Assembly: GCF_900233005.1 (NCBI RefSeq) | Contig: NZ_LT960611.1 | Location: 2,604,001-2,668,000 of the forward strand | DNA: 64,000 nt | Direction: 5' to 3' | Source: Vibrio tapetis subsp. tapetis | Lineage (GTDB): Bacteria; Pseudomonadota; Gammaproteobacteria; Enterobacterales; Vibrionaceae | Shown: one piece after another, positions 45,758-55,610 of the stretch | Position numbering within the stretch: position 1 is the stretch's first letter | Layout: each line of letters begins with the position of its first letter | The notes under the pieces: model-generated | The model's input: only the letters and a program-made list of their open reading frames with translations | Told to the model about the DNA's origin: nothing | The model's database searches: none | Program-made: the position numbers and the translations under genes

Positions 45758-48331
45758 TTATTGGTGCGCGATAATTCGATCATTTTTTACTAATAACTGT
45801 ACTTTTTTATCTGGATCGACTTTCCCAGCTAAGATTGCCTTGGCTAATGGATTTTCAACGCTCTGTTGAATAGCTCGCTTCAAAGGTCTTGCTCCATAGA
45901 CAGGATCAAACCCTACCTGTGCGATCAAACTTAACGCTGGCTCAGACACCTCCAGTTCATATCCTCTATCAGCCATGCGCTGCGCTAATCGCTGCAACTG
46001 AATTGCCGCTATTGATTTGATATGATTTTGACCTAACGGATGAAAAACAACGCTTTCATCAACTCGGTTTAAAAACTCAGGGCGAAAGTGCTTACCTACC
46101 ACATCCATGACTTCTCTTTTTATGCCTTCGTAATCTAAGGTCGCAAAGTTTTCCTGGATACGTGAAGACCCAAGATTAGAGGTCATGATGACAACGGTAT
46201 TTCTAAAATCGACGGTTCGACCTTGGCCATCCGTTAGGCGGCCATCATCTAAAACCTGCAACAGAATATTAAATACATCTGGATGCGCTTTTTCTATTTC
46301 ATCAAGCAAGATCACTGAATAAGGTTTGCGACGAACCGCTTCTGTTAAATAGCCACCTTCTTCATAGCCAACATAACCTGGAGGTGCACCGACCAAACGC
46401 GCAACAGAGTGCTTTTCCATAAATTCAGACATATCGATACGAACCATCGAATCTTCGCTATCAAATAGAAAATGCGCTAATGTTTTGCATAGCTCTGTTT
46501 TACCAACACCAGTAGGACCAAGAAATAAAAATGAACCAATAGGCTTGTTCGGATCTGAAAGCCCTGCTCGACTTCTTCTAATTGCATTGGAAACGACTTC
46601 AACCGCTTCTTGCTGGCCGATCACTCGGTTATGAAGCACTTGCTCCATTTGCAATAATTTCTCTTTTTCAGCTTCAAGCATTTTAGATACAGGAATACCG
46701 GTCGCTTTTGATAATACTTCTGCGATTTCTGCATCGGTAACTTTGTTCTTCAACAAGGTCATCTCTTGCATCTCTGCTTGAGCTGCCAAGTCGAGTTGTT
46801 TTTCAAGTTCAGGAATTCGACCATATTGCAATTCTGACATTCGGTTTAAATCACCCGCTCGTCTTGCAATATCCATGTCCATTCTGGATTGCTCAAGCTC
46901 TGCTTTAATATGCTGCGTGCCAGACAGTGCCGCTTTTTCTGCTTTCCAAATTTCTTCAAGCTCAGCGTAATCGCGCTCTTTTTCACTCAACTCAACATTG
47001 ATGGTACTCAATCGCTTATAACTGGCATCATCTTGTTCATTAACCAAAGCTTGCTGTTCGATTTTTAATTGGATGATTTTTCGCTCTAACTTATCGAGTG
47101 ATTCTGGCTTAGAGTCTATTTGCATACGAATACTCGATGCGGCTTCATCAATGAGATCGATGGCTTTATCCGGTAATTGTCGGTCAGAAACATAACGATG
47201 AGATAACGTTGCTGCCGCGACGATTGCAGGATCGGTAATTTCGACATGGTGATGCAGTTCGTAGCGCTCTTTCAAACCACGAAGAATTGCAACGGTATCT
47301 TCAACGGTTGGTTCATCCACAATGACTTTTTGGAAACGTCGCTCAAGTGCGGGATCTTTTTCAAGATGTTGTCGATATTCGTCAAGTGTCGTTGCGCCAA
47401 CACAATGCAGCTCACCTCTAGCCAAAGCTGGTTTAAGCATATTGCCCGCATCCATAGACCCTTCGCCTTTTCCGGCGCCGACCATAGTATGCAGTTCATC
47501 AATAAAGAGAATGACATTGCCTTCCTCTTTAGATAATTCATTAAGAACCGACTTCAAGCGCTCTTCAAATTCACCACGATACTTGGCGCCAGCAACTAAA
47601 GAGCCCATATCTAATGATAAAACGCGTCTGCCGCGTAAACCTTCAGGCACTTCATTATTGATGATTCGCTGCGCCAACCCCTCAACAATCGCGGTTTTAC
47701 CAACACCTGGTTCACCGATAATAACTGGGTTATTTTTAGTACGACGCTGCAAAACTTGGATCGTGCGGCGAATCTCATCATCACGACCAATAACAGGATC
47801 AAGCCGACCTTGCTCTGCACGTTCGGTCAGATCAATGGTGAACTTATCTAAAGCTTGTCTTTTGTCTTCAGCATTAGGGTCATCGACTTTTTGACCACCG
47901 CGGATCTGCTCGATAGCTTGAGTGACTTTCTTTTCGGTTAGCCCCATCTCTTTAAACAGCTGGCCTAAAGCACCTTTGTCTTCCACGGCCGCAAGCAAGA
48001 AAATTTCTGATGAGATATAGCTGTCTTGTCGTTTCTGTGCGACCTTATCGCACATGTTGAACACTGTTCCCATTGCACTAGATAGTTGAACATCGCCCCC
48101 AATGCCGCTTACCTTCGGTAGCCTATCCAGCATTTCACTCAGCTTTGAGCGAAGTTGCATTACATCAACATCTAACATAGTTAAAAGTGGACGCACTGTG
48201 CCGCTATCTTGATTAAGTAGAGACACCATCAAGTGCACAGGTTCAATATATTGATGATCTCGACCCAATGCCAAGGATTGAGCATCGGATATAGCTACTT
48301 GAAACTTACTGGTAAATCGGTCAAGGCGCAT
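45758..48331 (-). CDS. clpB: ATP-dependent disaggregase ClpB
   Basis: Hsp100 that, with DnaK, pulls proteins out of aggregates. The N-terminal Clp domain is followed by AAA-1 (Walker A GEPGVGKT near 206, Walker [11 protein letters not shown]), a long coiled-coil middle domain (about 410-520), then AAA-2 (GPTGVGKT near 605, [14 protein letters not shown]). It is 857 aa, typical. The start follows GGAGGCTGAC, a strong ribosome binding site. A heat-shock-type promoter lies upstream. Confidence 0.97.
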   Translation of the reverse strand: MRLDRFTSKFQVAISDAQSLALGRDHQYIEPVHLMVSLLNQDSGTVRPLLTMLDVDVMQLRSKLSEMLDRLPKVSGIGGDVQLSSAMGTVFNMCDKVAQKRQDSYISSEIFLLAAVEDKGALGQLFKEMGLTEKKVTQAIEQIRGGQKVDDPNAEDKRQALDKFTIDLTERAEQGRLDPVIGRDDEIRRTIQVLQRRTKNNPVIIGEPGVGKTAIVEGLAQRIINNEVPEGLRGRRVLSLDMGSLVAGAKYRGEFEERLKSVLNELSKEEGNVILFIDELHTMVGAGKGEGSMDAGNMLKPALARGELHCVGATTLDEYRQHLEKDPALERRFQKVIVDEPTVEDTVAILRGLKERYELHHHVEITDPAIVAAATLSHRYVSDRQLPDKAIDLIDEAASSIRMQIDSKPESLDKLERKIIQLKIEQQALVNEQDDASYKRLSTINVELSEKERDYAELEEIWKAEKAALSGTQHIKAELEQSRMDMDIARRAGDLNRMSELQYGRIPELEKQLDLAAQAEMQEMTLLKNKVTDAEIAEVLSKATGIPVSKMLEAEKEKLLQMEQVLHNRVIGQQEAVEVVSNAIRRSRAGLSDPNKPIGSFLFLGPTGVGKTELCKTLAHFLFDSEDSMVRIDMSEFMEKHSVARLVGAPPGYVGYEEGGYLTEAVRRKPYSVILLDEIEKAHPDVFNILLQVLDDGRLTDGQGRTVDFRNTVVIMTSNLGSSRIQENFATLDYEGIKREVMDVVGKHFRPEFLNRVDESVVFHPLGQNHIKSIAAIQLQRLAQRMADRGYELEVSEPALSLIAQVGFDPVYGARPLKRAIQQSVENPLAKAILAGKVDPDKKVQLLVKNDRIIAHQ

Positions 48332-48371
48332 GTCAGCCTCCGTTACAATTGATCTTTACGATATGCATGTA

Positions 48372-48402
48372 AGATGGTAGCTGAAAAGGGAAATTTCAAG
48401 GG
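48372..48402 (-). promoter_or_regulatory. Sigma-32-type heat-shock promoter of clpB
   Basis: On the minus strand CCCTTGAAA (48394-48402), a 14-bp spacer, then TACCATCT (48372-48379). The -35 is a perfect sigma-32 match and the -10 matches CCCCATNT at six of eight positions. It is about 40 bp upstream of the start codon. Confidence 0.75.
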
Positions 48403-48463
48403 GGGAAAGGTGAATATCAAACGTGGGATTATCGCTAGCTCACACTTAACTGAAAGCCGTTCT

Positions 48464-49180
48464 TTATTCAATCCAGATAAAGGAACATTGTCGCCCTGTA
48501 ATACCGTCTCGTCGATAAGAATAAAAACGGGTAGGTTCGCTGTAGGTACATAGGTTGGAGTTATAAACTAATTCAACTCCCGCTTTGTTCAAGCGTTGCG
48601 TCGCTAATAGGGACATATCAGCTAGCCATTTCCCATTAGGCAATGGAGTGAACGCCTTAACGGCATTCTCGTCAAATGTGGTGAATGCTTCCAATACATC
48701 ATCGCCGACTTCAAATACCCGAGCACCGATTGCAGGCCCGAGCCATGCCATCACCGGTTTATCAAACGCAAGTAACGCATTTTCGACAATTCCATCGGCT
48801 AATCCTCGCCATCCGGCATGAACCGCAGCCACTTGGCTACCTTCAACATCCGTCAGCAGTACTGGTAAGCAGTCGGCTGTCATCGCGCTTAGAACAACTT
48901 TTTTATTTGACGTGACAAGTCCATCGCCATCGAGCGCAAGACTGGTTGGCTCTGATACTCTAATGATATCGGTCGAATGTGTTTGATTTAGCCAAATAGG
49001 CGCTGATGGCATATTCGCTTGGTGAGCTGCGATAACTCGGTTGCGTTGAACAACCGAGCTTTGATCCCCAACGTGTGTTCCTACATTTAAACCTAGATAA
49101 ATACCTTGAGATACGCCGCCAATGCGGGTCGAACTCACGGCTTTTATCTGCTTAGGTGCAGGCCAGTTAGGGACTATCAT
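48464..49180 (-). CDS. pgeF: Purine nucleoside phosphorylase / peptidoglycan editing factor PgeF (YfiH)
   Basis: DUF152 'laccase-domain' protein. Homologues cleave purine nucleosides, and E. coli YfiH prevents misuse of L-serine in muropeptide synthesis. Conserved histidine and cysteine segments are LNQTHSTDI, MTADCLPVLL and AVHAGWRGLADGIVENAL. It is 238 aa. Its start shares one base with the rluD stop (TAATG), so translation is coupled. Confidence 0.93.
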   Translation of the reverse strand: MIVPNWPAPKQIKAVSSTRIGGVSQGIYLGLNVGTHVGDQSSVVQRNRVIAAHQANMPSAPIWLNQTHSTDIIRVSEPTSLALDGDGLVTSNKKVVLSAMTADCLPVLLTDVEGSQVAAVHAGWRGLADGIVENALLAFDKPVMAWLGPAIGARVFEVGDDVLEAFTTFDENAVKAFTPLPNGKWLADMSLLATQRLNKAGVELVYNSNLCTYSEPTRFYSYRRDGITGRQCSFIWIE

Positions 49181-50154
49181 TAGATATAGTCTTCGTCGTT
49201 GTCTCTTGCATCTTGGCGCAATGATTCAGCCATTACGATCATATCGTTTGGTACTGGGGCATGAAACTCAACTTCTTCACCGGTTGTCGGGTGAACAAAC
49301 TTAAGCATTACCGCATGGAGTGCCTGACGATCAAAAGCACGAATCATATCGGTCAACTCTTGAGTTGCACCTTTTGGGATGCGAGCACGACCACCATAGG
49401 CGATATCACCTAAAAGCGGATGTTGCAAATAAGACATATGCACACGGATCTGGTGAGTACGACCGGTTTCAAGGCGTAAACGAATACGCGTATGTTCACG
49501 GAAGTGCTCAGCAACACGATAGTGAGTTACCGCAGGCTTGCCTGTCTCATTTACCGCCATCAATACACGTTTAGTTGCGTGACGGCTAATGCCTTTTTCA
49601 ATCACACCACCAGCGGTCATTTTACCGATCGCAATCGCTTCGTATTCACGAGTAATACGGCGTTTTGCTAGTGCTCGCACTAAACGAGTTTGTGCAGGAA
49701 CGGTTTTAGCCACAACCATCAAACCGGTTGTGTCTTTATCCAAACGATGGACGATACCCGCTCGCGGTACTTCTGCGATTTGTGGATAATGATGCAATAA
49801 TGCATTCAATACTGTGCCATCTGGCGTACCCGCACCTGGGTGTACAACAAAATCACGAGGCTTATTGATTACAATAATATCGTCATCTTCATACACAATG
49901 TTCAGTGGGATATCTTGGGCTTCCCAGCGTTCTTCATCTTCAAGTTCTGCTTGTAGGATGATCTCTTCACCACCCATGACTTTAACTCGAGCCTTAGTGA
50001 TAACGACACCATCAACTTGAATTTTGCCATCAAGCAACCATTCTTTGATGCGTGAACGTGAAAAATCATTGAATAATTCAGCCACTGCTTGGTCTAAACG
50101 CTGACCTAGTTGGCTACTTTTTACTGTACTTGTTAAGTCAATCTGCTGTGCCAT
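49180..50154 (-). CDS. rluD: 23S rRNA pseudouridine synthase RluD
   Basis: Makes pseudouridines 1911, 1915 and 1917 in helix 69 of 23S rRNA. The N-terminal S4 domain (RLDQAVAELFNDFSRSRIKEWL) is followed by the catalytic domain, with the aspartate in HRLDKDTTGLMV. It is 324 aa (E. coli 326). It is first of the rluD-pgeF pair and divergent from bamD, the same arrangement as in E. coli. Confidence 0.96.
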   Translation of the reverse strand: MAQQIDLTSTVKSSQLGQRLDQAVAELFNDFSRSRIKEWLLDGKIQVDGVVITKARVKVMGGEEIILQAELEDEERWEAQDIPLNIVYEDDDIIVINKPRDFVVHPGAGTPDGTVLNALLHHYPQIAEVPRAGIVHRLDKDTTGLMVVAKTVPAQTRLVRALAKRRITREYEAIAIGKMTAGGVIEKGISRHATKRVLMAVNETGKPAVTHYRVAEHFREHTRIRLRLETGRTHQIRVHMSYLQHPLLGDIAYGGRARIPKGATQELTDMIRAFDRQALHAVMLKFVHPTTGEEVEFHAPVPNDMIVMAESLRQDARDNDEDYI

Positions 50155-50290
50155 ATCGAACTTTTTTAAAAACCGGGAGACTAATACCCACTAGTGTGGA
50201 TAATATATAGGATTGCCACATTGTAGCCGTTAACCGACAAGAAGTAACGAACGGTTAAAAAATATTTAATGCAAGGAATCACTCGCTGAT

Positions 50291-51016
50291 ATGAAAAAGC
50301 AGACTTTATCGGGCTTGTTGGCTCTAGGACTTCTCTTTGGTTGTTCTTCCAGTAAAGATATAGTGCCTGATGTACCACCCGCTGAATTGTACTCGGAAGC
50401 TAAAATAGCACTTCAAACAGGTAACTGGCGTACTGCTATAGATCAACTGGAAGCTCTTGATTCTCGTTATCCTTTTGGTGCTTATTCAGAGCAAGTACAA
50501 CTGGATCTGATCTACGTTTATTATAAGAACGGAGATTTACCATTGAGCTTAGCGACTATTGAACGATTCACACGACTGAATCCAACTCATGATAAAGCTG
50601 ACTGGGTTTTATACATGCGAGGCTTGGCTCACATGGGGCAAGACCGTAACTTTATGCACGATATTTTTAATATAGACCGTGCTGATCGCGATCCAGAACC
50701 AGTAAAAATGGCTTTCAGTGACTTTAAACGTCTATTGCAACGTTACCCAGACAGTGAATTCGCGCAAGATTCCCAAAAGCGTATGTTCGCTTTAAAGAAT
50801 CGACTGGCCGATTACGACCTTGCAACCGCTGACTTCTATCTTCGCCGTGAGGCTTGGATCGCTGCAATCAACCGCAGCCAGGAGCTACAGAAAGCGTACC
50901 CTGACACTGAAGCAGCAAGAAAATCTCTTGATATACAGCTTCAAGCTTACCAAAAATTAGGATTAGAAGAGTCTGTCGCTCGAACGCAACAACTTATTGA
51001 TTTAAACGCTTTATAA
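50291..51016 (+). CDS. bamD: Outer-membrane assembly lipoprotein BamD
   Basis: Essential lipoprotein of the BAM complex, which inserts beta-barrel proteins in the outer membrane. The signal peptide ends in the lipobox LLFGC, placing the lipidated cysteine at residue 18. The rest is five TPR-like repeats. It is 241 aa (E. coli 245). It has its own terminator. Confidence 0.96.
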   Translation: MKKQTLSGLLALGLLFGCSSSKDIVPDVPPAELYSEAKIALQTGNWRTAIDQLEALDSRYPFGAYSEQVQLDLIYVYYKNGDLPLSLATIERFTRLNPTHDKADWVLYMRGLAHMGQDRNFMHDIFNIDRADRDPEPVKMAFSDFKRLLQRYPDSEFAQDSQKRMFALKNRLADYDLATADFYLRREAWIAAINRSQELQKAYPDTEAARKSLDIQLQAYQKLGLEESVARTQQLIDLNAL

Positions 51017-51038
51017 TCAAAGAATAATCTACTGAATA

Positions 51039-51067
51039 AAAGCCGCTTATTATTAAGCGGTTTTTTT
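51039..51067 (+). terminator. Intrinsic terminator of bamD
   Basis: Stem CCGCTTA / TAAGCGG with loop TTAT, extended by A-T pairs, then T7. Confidence 0.85.
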
Positions 51068-51136
51068 GTCACTCTTGCCGAAACAGCACTTTAGCATTAA
51101 CCTTTATGTAACAAATTAGCAAAGGATAATGTTATT

Positions 51137-52585
51137 TTGAGCATAAAACGGACCTTACTTCTCTTCTCATTTCTCTGTGTTGCTCAGGCAGCATGGGCGC
51201 TATCACTTTCGCCACTACAAAAAGAACCTCATTTGGGCGATATGCCCCAGTTTAAGGAAAAAGGCGTACTGATAGTCTTAGTATCAGCTGACCTCGGTTT
51301 TTATTATGTGGAAGGAGGTAAACCAAAAGGCATCATTGCCGAACTTCTCTACCATTTTGAAAAGCAACTAAAGAAAAGCTCGCCTTATCTTAATGTTCAA
51401 GTGATTCCTATTACCCGAGACGACTTACTTCCTTCACTGAACAGTGGTCATGGAGATTTAGCTGTCGCAAACCTTACCGTGACGGACAAACGTATGCTGG
51501 AAGTCGACTTTAGTACGCCAGTGCTCAGGGGAGTCCAAGAGCTTGTTGTCACCAATAAGTCATACCCGCCAATTACCAGTATTGACCAATTAAGTGGCAA
51601 AGAAATCTGGGTCAGAGCAAGCTCCAGTTATTTCGAAAGTCTACAAACCCTCAACAAAGAACTAAACCAAAAAGGCCTTCAACCAATCATCATCAATTTT
51701 ATTGAAGAAACGCTACAAGATTACGAGCTCATAGAATTAGTTAACCTAGGTCATATCGCGGCTACCGTATTAGACAGCCATAAAACCCAACTGTGGTTAA
51801 ATGTCATGGAAGACATTCAAGTCCACACCGAGCTTCCACTGCGTCAAAACGGAAGCATTGCATGGGCGATGCGAAAAGAGAGCCCTGAACTCAAAAAAGC
51901 CGTTAATAACTACATAAAGACCGCTCGTTCCGGCACCTTACTTGGCAATGTAATCTATGGAAAATACATCGACAACACCCGTTGGTTAACCAGAGTTCTT
52001 AACCCAAAAAAAATTGCACGCCTTGAATCGTTATCGCAACTTTTTAACCAATACGCATCACGTTACGATTTAGACTCTTTAATGATGTCGGCTCAGGGTT
52101 ACCAAGAGTCCGGTCTAGACCAAAGTAAGGTTTCTCATAAGGGCGCTGTTGGCGTGATGCAAGTTCTTCCAAGTACCGCCAACGATCCCAATGTTAATAT
52201 TCCTAACATACATCAAGTCGATAACAACATTCACGCAGGCATCAAGTACATGAACTTCATTAAGAACCGATATTTCGACGATGATGAAATTACAGAAGAT
52301 AACCAAGTGTATTTTGCGTTAGCTGCATACAATGCAGGACCAGCCAAAATAAGAAAAATGCGCCGATTGGCCGAAAAACACGGTTATAACCCAAATATTT
52401 GGTTTAAAAATGTGGAAGTCATTACAAGAAGGAACGTAGGAAGAGAGCCCGTTAACTATGTCGCGAACATCAACCGATATTTTGTCGTCTACAAACAATT
52501 GGCGGCATTGAAGCAAACAAGAGCGGCACAAAATGCGCAGTTATTACCCACGCCGCTGTTACCCATAGGCGTCAATCCGCAGTGA
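51137..52585 (+). CDS. MltF-type membrane-bound lytic transglycosylase
   Basis: Periplasmic enzyme that cleaves the glycan backbone of peptidoglycan to 1,6-anhydromuropeptides. A signal sequence (residues 1-22, ending QAAWA) is followed by a solute-binding-protein-like domain (about 40-275), then an SLT domain with SLMMSAQGYQESGLDQSKVS (catalytic glutamate in QES), GAVGVMQVLPSTA and ALAAYNAGPAKI. It is 482 aa against 518 for E. coli MltF. The start appears to be TTG with AAGGA 10 nt upstream; the nearby ATG at 51129 is out of frame. Confidence 0.9.
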   Translation: MSIKRTLLLFSFLCVAQAAWALSLSPLQKEPHLGDMPQFKEKGVLIVLVSADLGFYYVEGGKPKGIIAELLYHFEKQLKKSSPYLNVQVIPITRDDLLPSLNSGHGDLAVANLTVTDKRMLEVDFSTPVLRGVQELVVTNKSYPPITSIDQLSGKEIWVRASSSYFESLQTLNKELNQKGLQPIIINFIEETLQDYELIELVNLGHIAATVLDSHKTQLWLNVMEDIQVHTELPLRQNGSIAWAMRKESPELKKAVNNYIKTARSGTLLGNVIYGKYIDNTRWLTRVLNPKKIARLESLSQLFNQYASRYDLDSLMMSAQGYQESGLDQSKVSHKGAVGVMQVLPSTANDPNVNIPNIHQVDNNIHAGIKYMNFIKNRYFDDDEITEDNQVYFALAAYNAGPAKIRKMRRLAEKHGYNPNIWFKNVEVITRRNVGREPVNYVANINRYFVVYKQLAALKQTRAAQNAQLLPTPLLPIGVNPQ

Positions 52586-52908
52586 TCTGGTGAGTAAAAA
52601 AGTAAACGTAGACTAACGATGATTTAGATCACACTTTTCAGTGGGTAAAAAATAAACGCCAAGTTTAATTAGGCTGTAAAGTGCCCCTAAAAAACGAATG
52701 ATTTTTAGCTGACTTCCTCTACCAATCTAAAGATTTTTCACGGGATAACAAGCTTTTATGCCGATAAATGAAACACAATTTGCGTAAGATCACATTTGAA
52801 TTTCATTGTTAAAAACCGGCTCATTTTAGTGATTTATATCACATTTATTTATTCATGGACGAGTAATCTGGAGTTAACCCATGAGGGATGATACAGAGGA
52901 AAACATCT
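52586..52908 (+). promoter_or_regulatory. raiA upstream region with CRP-like sites
   Basis: This 323-bp A/T-rich spacer holds a perfect GTGA-TTTATA-TCAC core at 52829-52842 and a near-consensus ATGA-TTTAGA-TCACA at 52619-52633. A weaker site, with only the TCACA half good, lies near 52777-52793. Such cores are the CRP-cAMP motif; raiA is CRP-controlled in some enterobacteria. No other gene is seen here. Confidence 0.55.
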
Positions 52909-53244
52909 ATGAAAGTAAATATCACTGGTAAAAATATCGACATTACCTCTGCAATCCGAACACATATTGAAAGTAAGTTTAAAAAGCTAGAAAAATGGCA
53001 AGTGGACATCATTGGATGCAATGCCAGCATTAGTGAAGAGCCGAGTAAACAGAAAAAAATTGAGGCCATTATTTCCGTTCCTAAAGGCCAACTAATTGCA
53101 TCAGCTAGCAATGAAGATCTTTATCTCGCAGTTAACGAAGTTCAGCAAAAACTAGAACGACAACTCAACAAACTGCGCCATAAACCTGAATCAAGACGTG
53201 CGAGCCACGCAGAGAAACCTGAATTAGTTGAAGAGGAAGAATAA
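52909..53244 (+). CDS. raiA: Ribosome-associated inhibitor / hibernation factor RaiA (YfiA)
   Basis: Stationary-phase and cold-stress factor that binds in the 30S decoding region and stops translation. The HPF/RaiA fold shows MKVNITGKNIDITSAIRTHI at the start and SNEDLYLAVNEVQQKLERQL near 70-90. An acidic tail (ELVEEEE) of the RaiA type follows. It is 111 aa. The start is fixed by GAGGA 8 nt upstream; the track-independent extension of 7 codons lacks a site. Confidence 0.93.
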   Translation: MKVNITGKNIDITSAIRTHIESKFKKLEKWQVDIIGCNASISEEPSKQKKIEAIISVPKGQLIASASNEDLYLAVNEVQQKLERQLNKLRHKPESRRASHAEKPELVEEEE

Positions 53245-53269
53245 TCATCAGGTAAATTAGATTTATTGA

Positions 53270-53296
53270 ATGGCGTCCGTTGGACGCCATTTTTTT
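53270..53296 (+). terminator. Intrinsic terminator of raiA
   Basis: Perfect stem TGGCGTCC / GGACGCCA with a 3-nt loop, then T7. Confidence 0.9.
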
Positions 53297-53356
53297 ACTT
53301 GACGACATTATGCTGCTTGCTTATTGTGGTTGTTCATTCAACAAATCATCGACATT

Positions 53357-53404
53357 ATGACAACAATCAACCTGTTCCTTTTCGACTTCTTTTTTATCTC
53401 CTAA
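53357..53404 (+). CDS. pheL: pheA leader peptide PheL
   Basis: A 15-codon open frame reading MTTINLFLFDFFFIS, five phenylalanines in fifteen residues. Together with the downstream terminator it fits phenylalanine-controlled attenuation: ribosome stalling at Phe codons when Phe-tRNA is scarce would favour an antiterminator. It is too short for routine gene calling and is recognised by composition and position before pheA. Confidence 0.9.
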   Translation: MTTINLFLFDFFFIS

Positions 53405-53411
53405 CTCTATT

Positions 53412-53478
53412 GGGGCTAAGATCGTTACGAAAGAAAAGTCAAAAACGAACAGAAAGCCTCCCACTGGGAGGCTTTTTT
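53412..53478 (+). terminator. pheA attenuator
   Basis: Terminator stem AAGCCTCCC / GGGAGGCTT (53453-53478) with a 3-nt loop and T6, 15 bp before pheA. GGGGCT at 53412-53417 can pair with AGCCTC of the left stem and so act as the antiterminator arm. Confidence 0.85.
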
Positions 53479-53493
53479 ATAGGGATAATTCTA

Positions 53494-54669
53494 ATGACAA
53501 ACAGACTCGACGAGATTCGCTTACGCTTGAACGAACTTGATGATCAATTACTTAACCTTCTATCTGAGCGACGTGGACTCAGCATTGAAGTTGCCAAAAG
53601 CAAAGTAGACACTTCAAAGCCCGTACGTGATGCAGAGCGTGAACAGCAATTACTGGTTAAACTCATCAATAACGGTAAAGACAAGTACCAACTTGATGCG
53701 CAGTACATTACTAAGCTGTTTCATACCATCATTGAAGATTCTGTTTTACTACAACAATCTTATTTGCAGAACTTACTTAACCCAGCATTAAGCCGTAAGC
53801 CATTAGCTCGAGTCGCTTTTTTAGGCTCAAAAGGATCATATTCGCACTTAGCTAGTCATCAGTATTTCAGCCGTAAGAATACCGAATTGATAGAGCTTAA
53901 TTGCGAACATTTTAAAGAGGTCGCCTCGACCGTTGAATCAGGTCATGCCGATTACGGTGTGCTTCCAATTGAGAACACAAGTTCAGGTTCAATCAATGAA
54001 GTCTATGACTTACTTCAGCACACCACGCTTTACATCGTTGGAGAGTTAACCCTTCCGATTGAGCATTGTCTGGTTGCCACCACAGAACAGCGCTTAGAAA
54101 ACATCAAAACGCTCTACTCACATCCACAACCACATCAGCAATGCAGTGAGTTTCTTTCTCGCCTTAAAGGCGTCACGCTTGAATCATGCGCGAGCACAGC
54201 TGACGCAATGAAAAAAGTGAAAGAGCTAAACCGAGACGATGTCGCGGCGATTGGTAACGCTTCTAGCGGTAAGCTTTACGGCCTGCAGCCAATTCAGGGC
54301 AATATTTCCAATCAAACTGAAAATCACACCCGATTCATCGTTGTTGCACGAAAGCCTGTGGAAGTTTCACAGCAGATCCCAGCAAAAACGACTCTGATTA
54401 TGTCTACCTCTCAAGAGGCTGGTTCGTTAGTTGAAACCTTACTGGTACTGCAGCGCTACGGCATTAACATGACTAAATTGGAATCACGGCCGATCATGGG
54501 AAATCCTTGGGAAGAAATGTTCTACGTCGATTTACAATCTCACCTTGATTCAGAAATCATGCAGCAGGCGATCGCAGAGCTAACGAAAATAACGCGCCAC
54601 CTAAAAGTACTTGGCTGCTATCCGATCGAAAATATCAAGGCGACTCAAGTCGTTCTACCAACAGAATAA
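53494..54669 (+). CDS. pheA: Bifunctional chorismate mutase / prephenate dehydratase PheA
   Basis: Converts chorismate to prephenate and then phenylpyruvate for phenylalanine synthesis. The chorismate mutase domain covers 1-95 (LDEIRLRLNELDDQLLNLLSERRGL). The dehydratase domain follows (about 105-285; FLGSKGSYSHLASHQYF, PIENTSSGSINEVYDLL). An ACT domain for feedback inhibition ends the protein (ESRPIMGNPWEEMFYVDL). It is 391 aa. Start at 53494 has AGGGAT 9 nt upstream. The in-frame stretch back to 53266 is the leader and attenuator, not coding. Confidence 0.97.
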   Translation: MTNRLDEIRLRLNELDDQLLNLLSERRGLSIEVAKSKVDTSKPVRDAEREQQLLVKLINNGKDKYQLDAQYITKLFHTIIEDSVLLQQSYLQNLLNPALSRKPLARVAFLGSKGSYSHLASHQYFSRKNTELIELNCEHFKEVASTVESGHADYGVLPIENTSSGSINEVYDLLQHTTLYIVGELTLPIEHCLVATTEQRLENIKTLYSHPQPHQQCSEFLSRLKGVTLESCASTADAMKKVKELNRDDVAAIGNASSGKLYGLQPIQGNISNQTENHTRFIVVARKPVEVSQQIPAKTTLIMSTSQEAGSLVETLLVLQRYGINMTKLESRPIMGNPWEEMFYVDLQSHLDSEIMQQAIAELTKITRHLKVLGCYPIENIKATQVVLPTE

Positions 54670-54684
54670 AGGCAAAAGCACACT

Positions 54685-55215
54685 ATGAAAAAAGTCATCA
54701 TTGCTTCGCTTAATCCTGCGAAGATTAATGCCGTTAAAAGTGCTTTTGAGCAAGCTTTTCCTGAAGGGGCGTTTACCTTTGAAGGTGTTAGCGTTGCCAG
54801 TGAAGTGGCCGATCAACCCATGACAGATTCAGAAACCAAGCTTGGCGCAATCAATAGAGTCCGTAACGCTAAGCAAGCGAATTCTAGTGCCGACTTTTAC
54901 GTTGGTTTAGAGGCGGGGTTTGAAAACAATTGTACTTTTGCATGGATGATCATAGAAAACCAAGCCAATGAGGAAGCACTCATACGTGGTGAATCCCGAT
55001 CATCAAGCTTGATGTTACCACCGGAAGTGATAAAGCAGCTGCACGCAGGTAAAGAACTTGGTGACGTGATGGATGCCGTTTTTGGTACAAATAACATCAA
55101 GCAAAAAGGGGGCCCGATAGGTTTGCTCACACAAAACCAACTGACTCGTAGCTCGGTGTATCAGCAAGCGCTGATCTTAGCCCTGATCCCTTTTACTAAC
55201 ATTGAACTGTTCTAG
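54685..55215 (+). CDS. yjjX: Inosine/xanthosine triphosphatase YjjX
   Basis: House-cleaning NTPase that hydrolyses ITP and XTP. The family motif is ASLNPAKINAVKSAF at the N terminus, with DQPMTDSETKLGAINRVRNA and FYVGLEAGFE following. It is 176 aa. It starts 15 bp after pheA and probably shares its transcript. It is convergent with trpR. Confidence 0.92.
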   Translation: MKKVIIASLNPAKINAVKSAFEQAFPEGAFTFEGVSVASEVADQPMTDSETKLGAINRVRNAKQANSSADFYVGLEAGFENNCTFAWMIIENQANEEALIRGESRSSSLMLPPEVIKQLHAGKELGDVMDAVFGTNNIKQKGGPIGLLTQNQLTRSSVYQQALILALIPFTNIELF

Positions 55216-55239
55216 ATTTTGATGTTCTGAATAAGCCGT

Positions 55240-55536
55240 TTAATCAGATTGCAGCAGCTTTTGAAGCTGCTGCTTTTCATCCGCACTTTTACTTTTTAAC
55301 TCATTAGATCCACGAGTAATCGTCGCAATCCCCACTCCGAGCATTTGGCTAACCTGACGTTGGGAGTTCTCCCCTTTTAATAGCTCATTGAGTATGTTCA
55401 CTCGAGCGACGAGCGCCTCTCGTTCATCCGGCGTCATTAACATCGTCAGCAACATCTCATGTTGCTTTTCATGAGTTGCTCGCTCTACAAGTGCTAGAAT
55501 ATCTTGCCAATCAGAAAACTCTGGTTGTTCTGACAT
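55240..55536 (-). CDS. trpR: Trp operon repressor TrpR
   Basis: Tryptophan-dependent repressor that acts as a dimer. The 98-aa all-helical protein includes LLTMLMTPDEREALVARV and the helix-turn-helix QRQVSQMLGVGIATITRGSNEL. It is downstream of slt (74-bp gap), the same pairing as in E. coli. Confidence 0.96.
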   Translation of the reverse strand: MSEQPEFSDWQDILALVERATHEKQHEMLLTMLMTPDEREALVARVNILNELLKGENSQRQVSQMLGVGIATITRGSNELKSKSADEKQQLQKLLQSD

Positions 55537-55610
55537 AATGCGGCTCTCTTAACTATTTGTTTAAAAACATTGTACTCCGAGGTGACAGAATACGTCACCT
55601 CTACATAAGA

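Noticed and set aside
47322..47894. 190-codon frame antisense to clpB
   Set aside because: Shadow of a strongly conserved gene; serine- and proline-rich translation typical of antisense frames.
53245..53269. Possible extra gene after raiA
   Set aside because: Only 25 bp before the terminator; nothing coding.
53266..53493. N-terminal extension of PheA
   Set aside because: The region contains the raiA terminator, pheL and the attenuator. PheA starts at MTNRLDEIRL with a good ribosome binding site.
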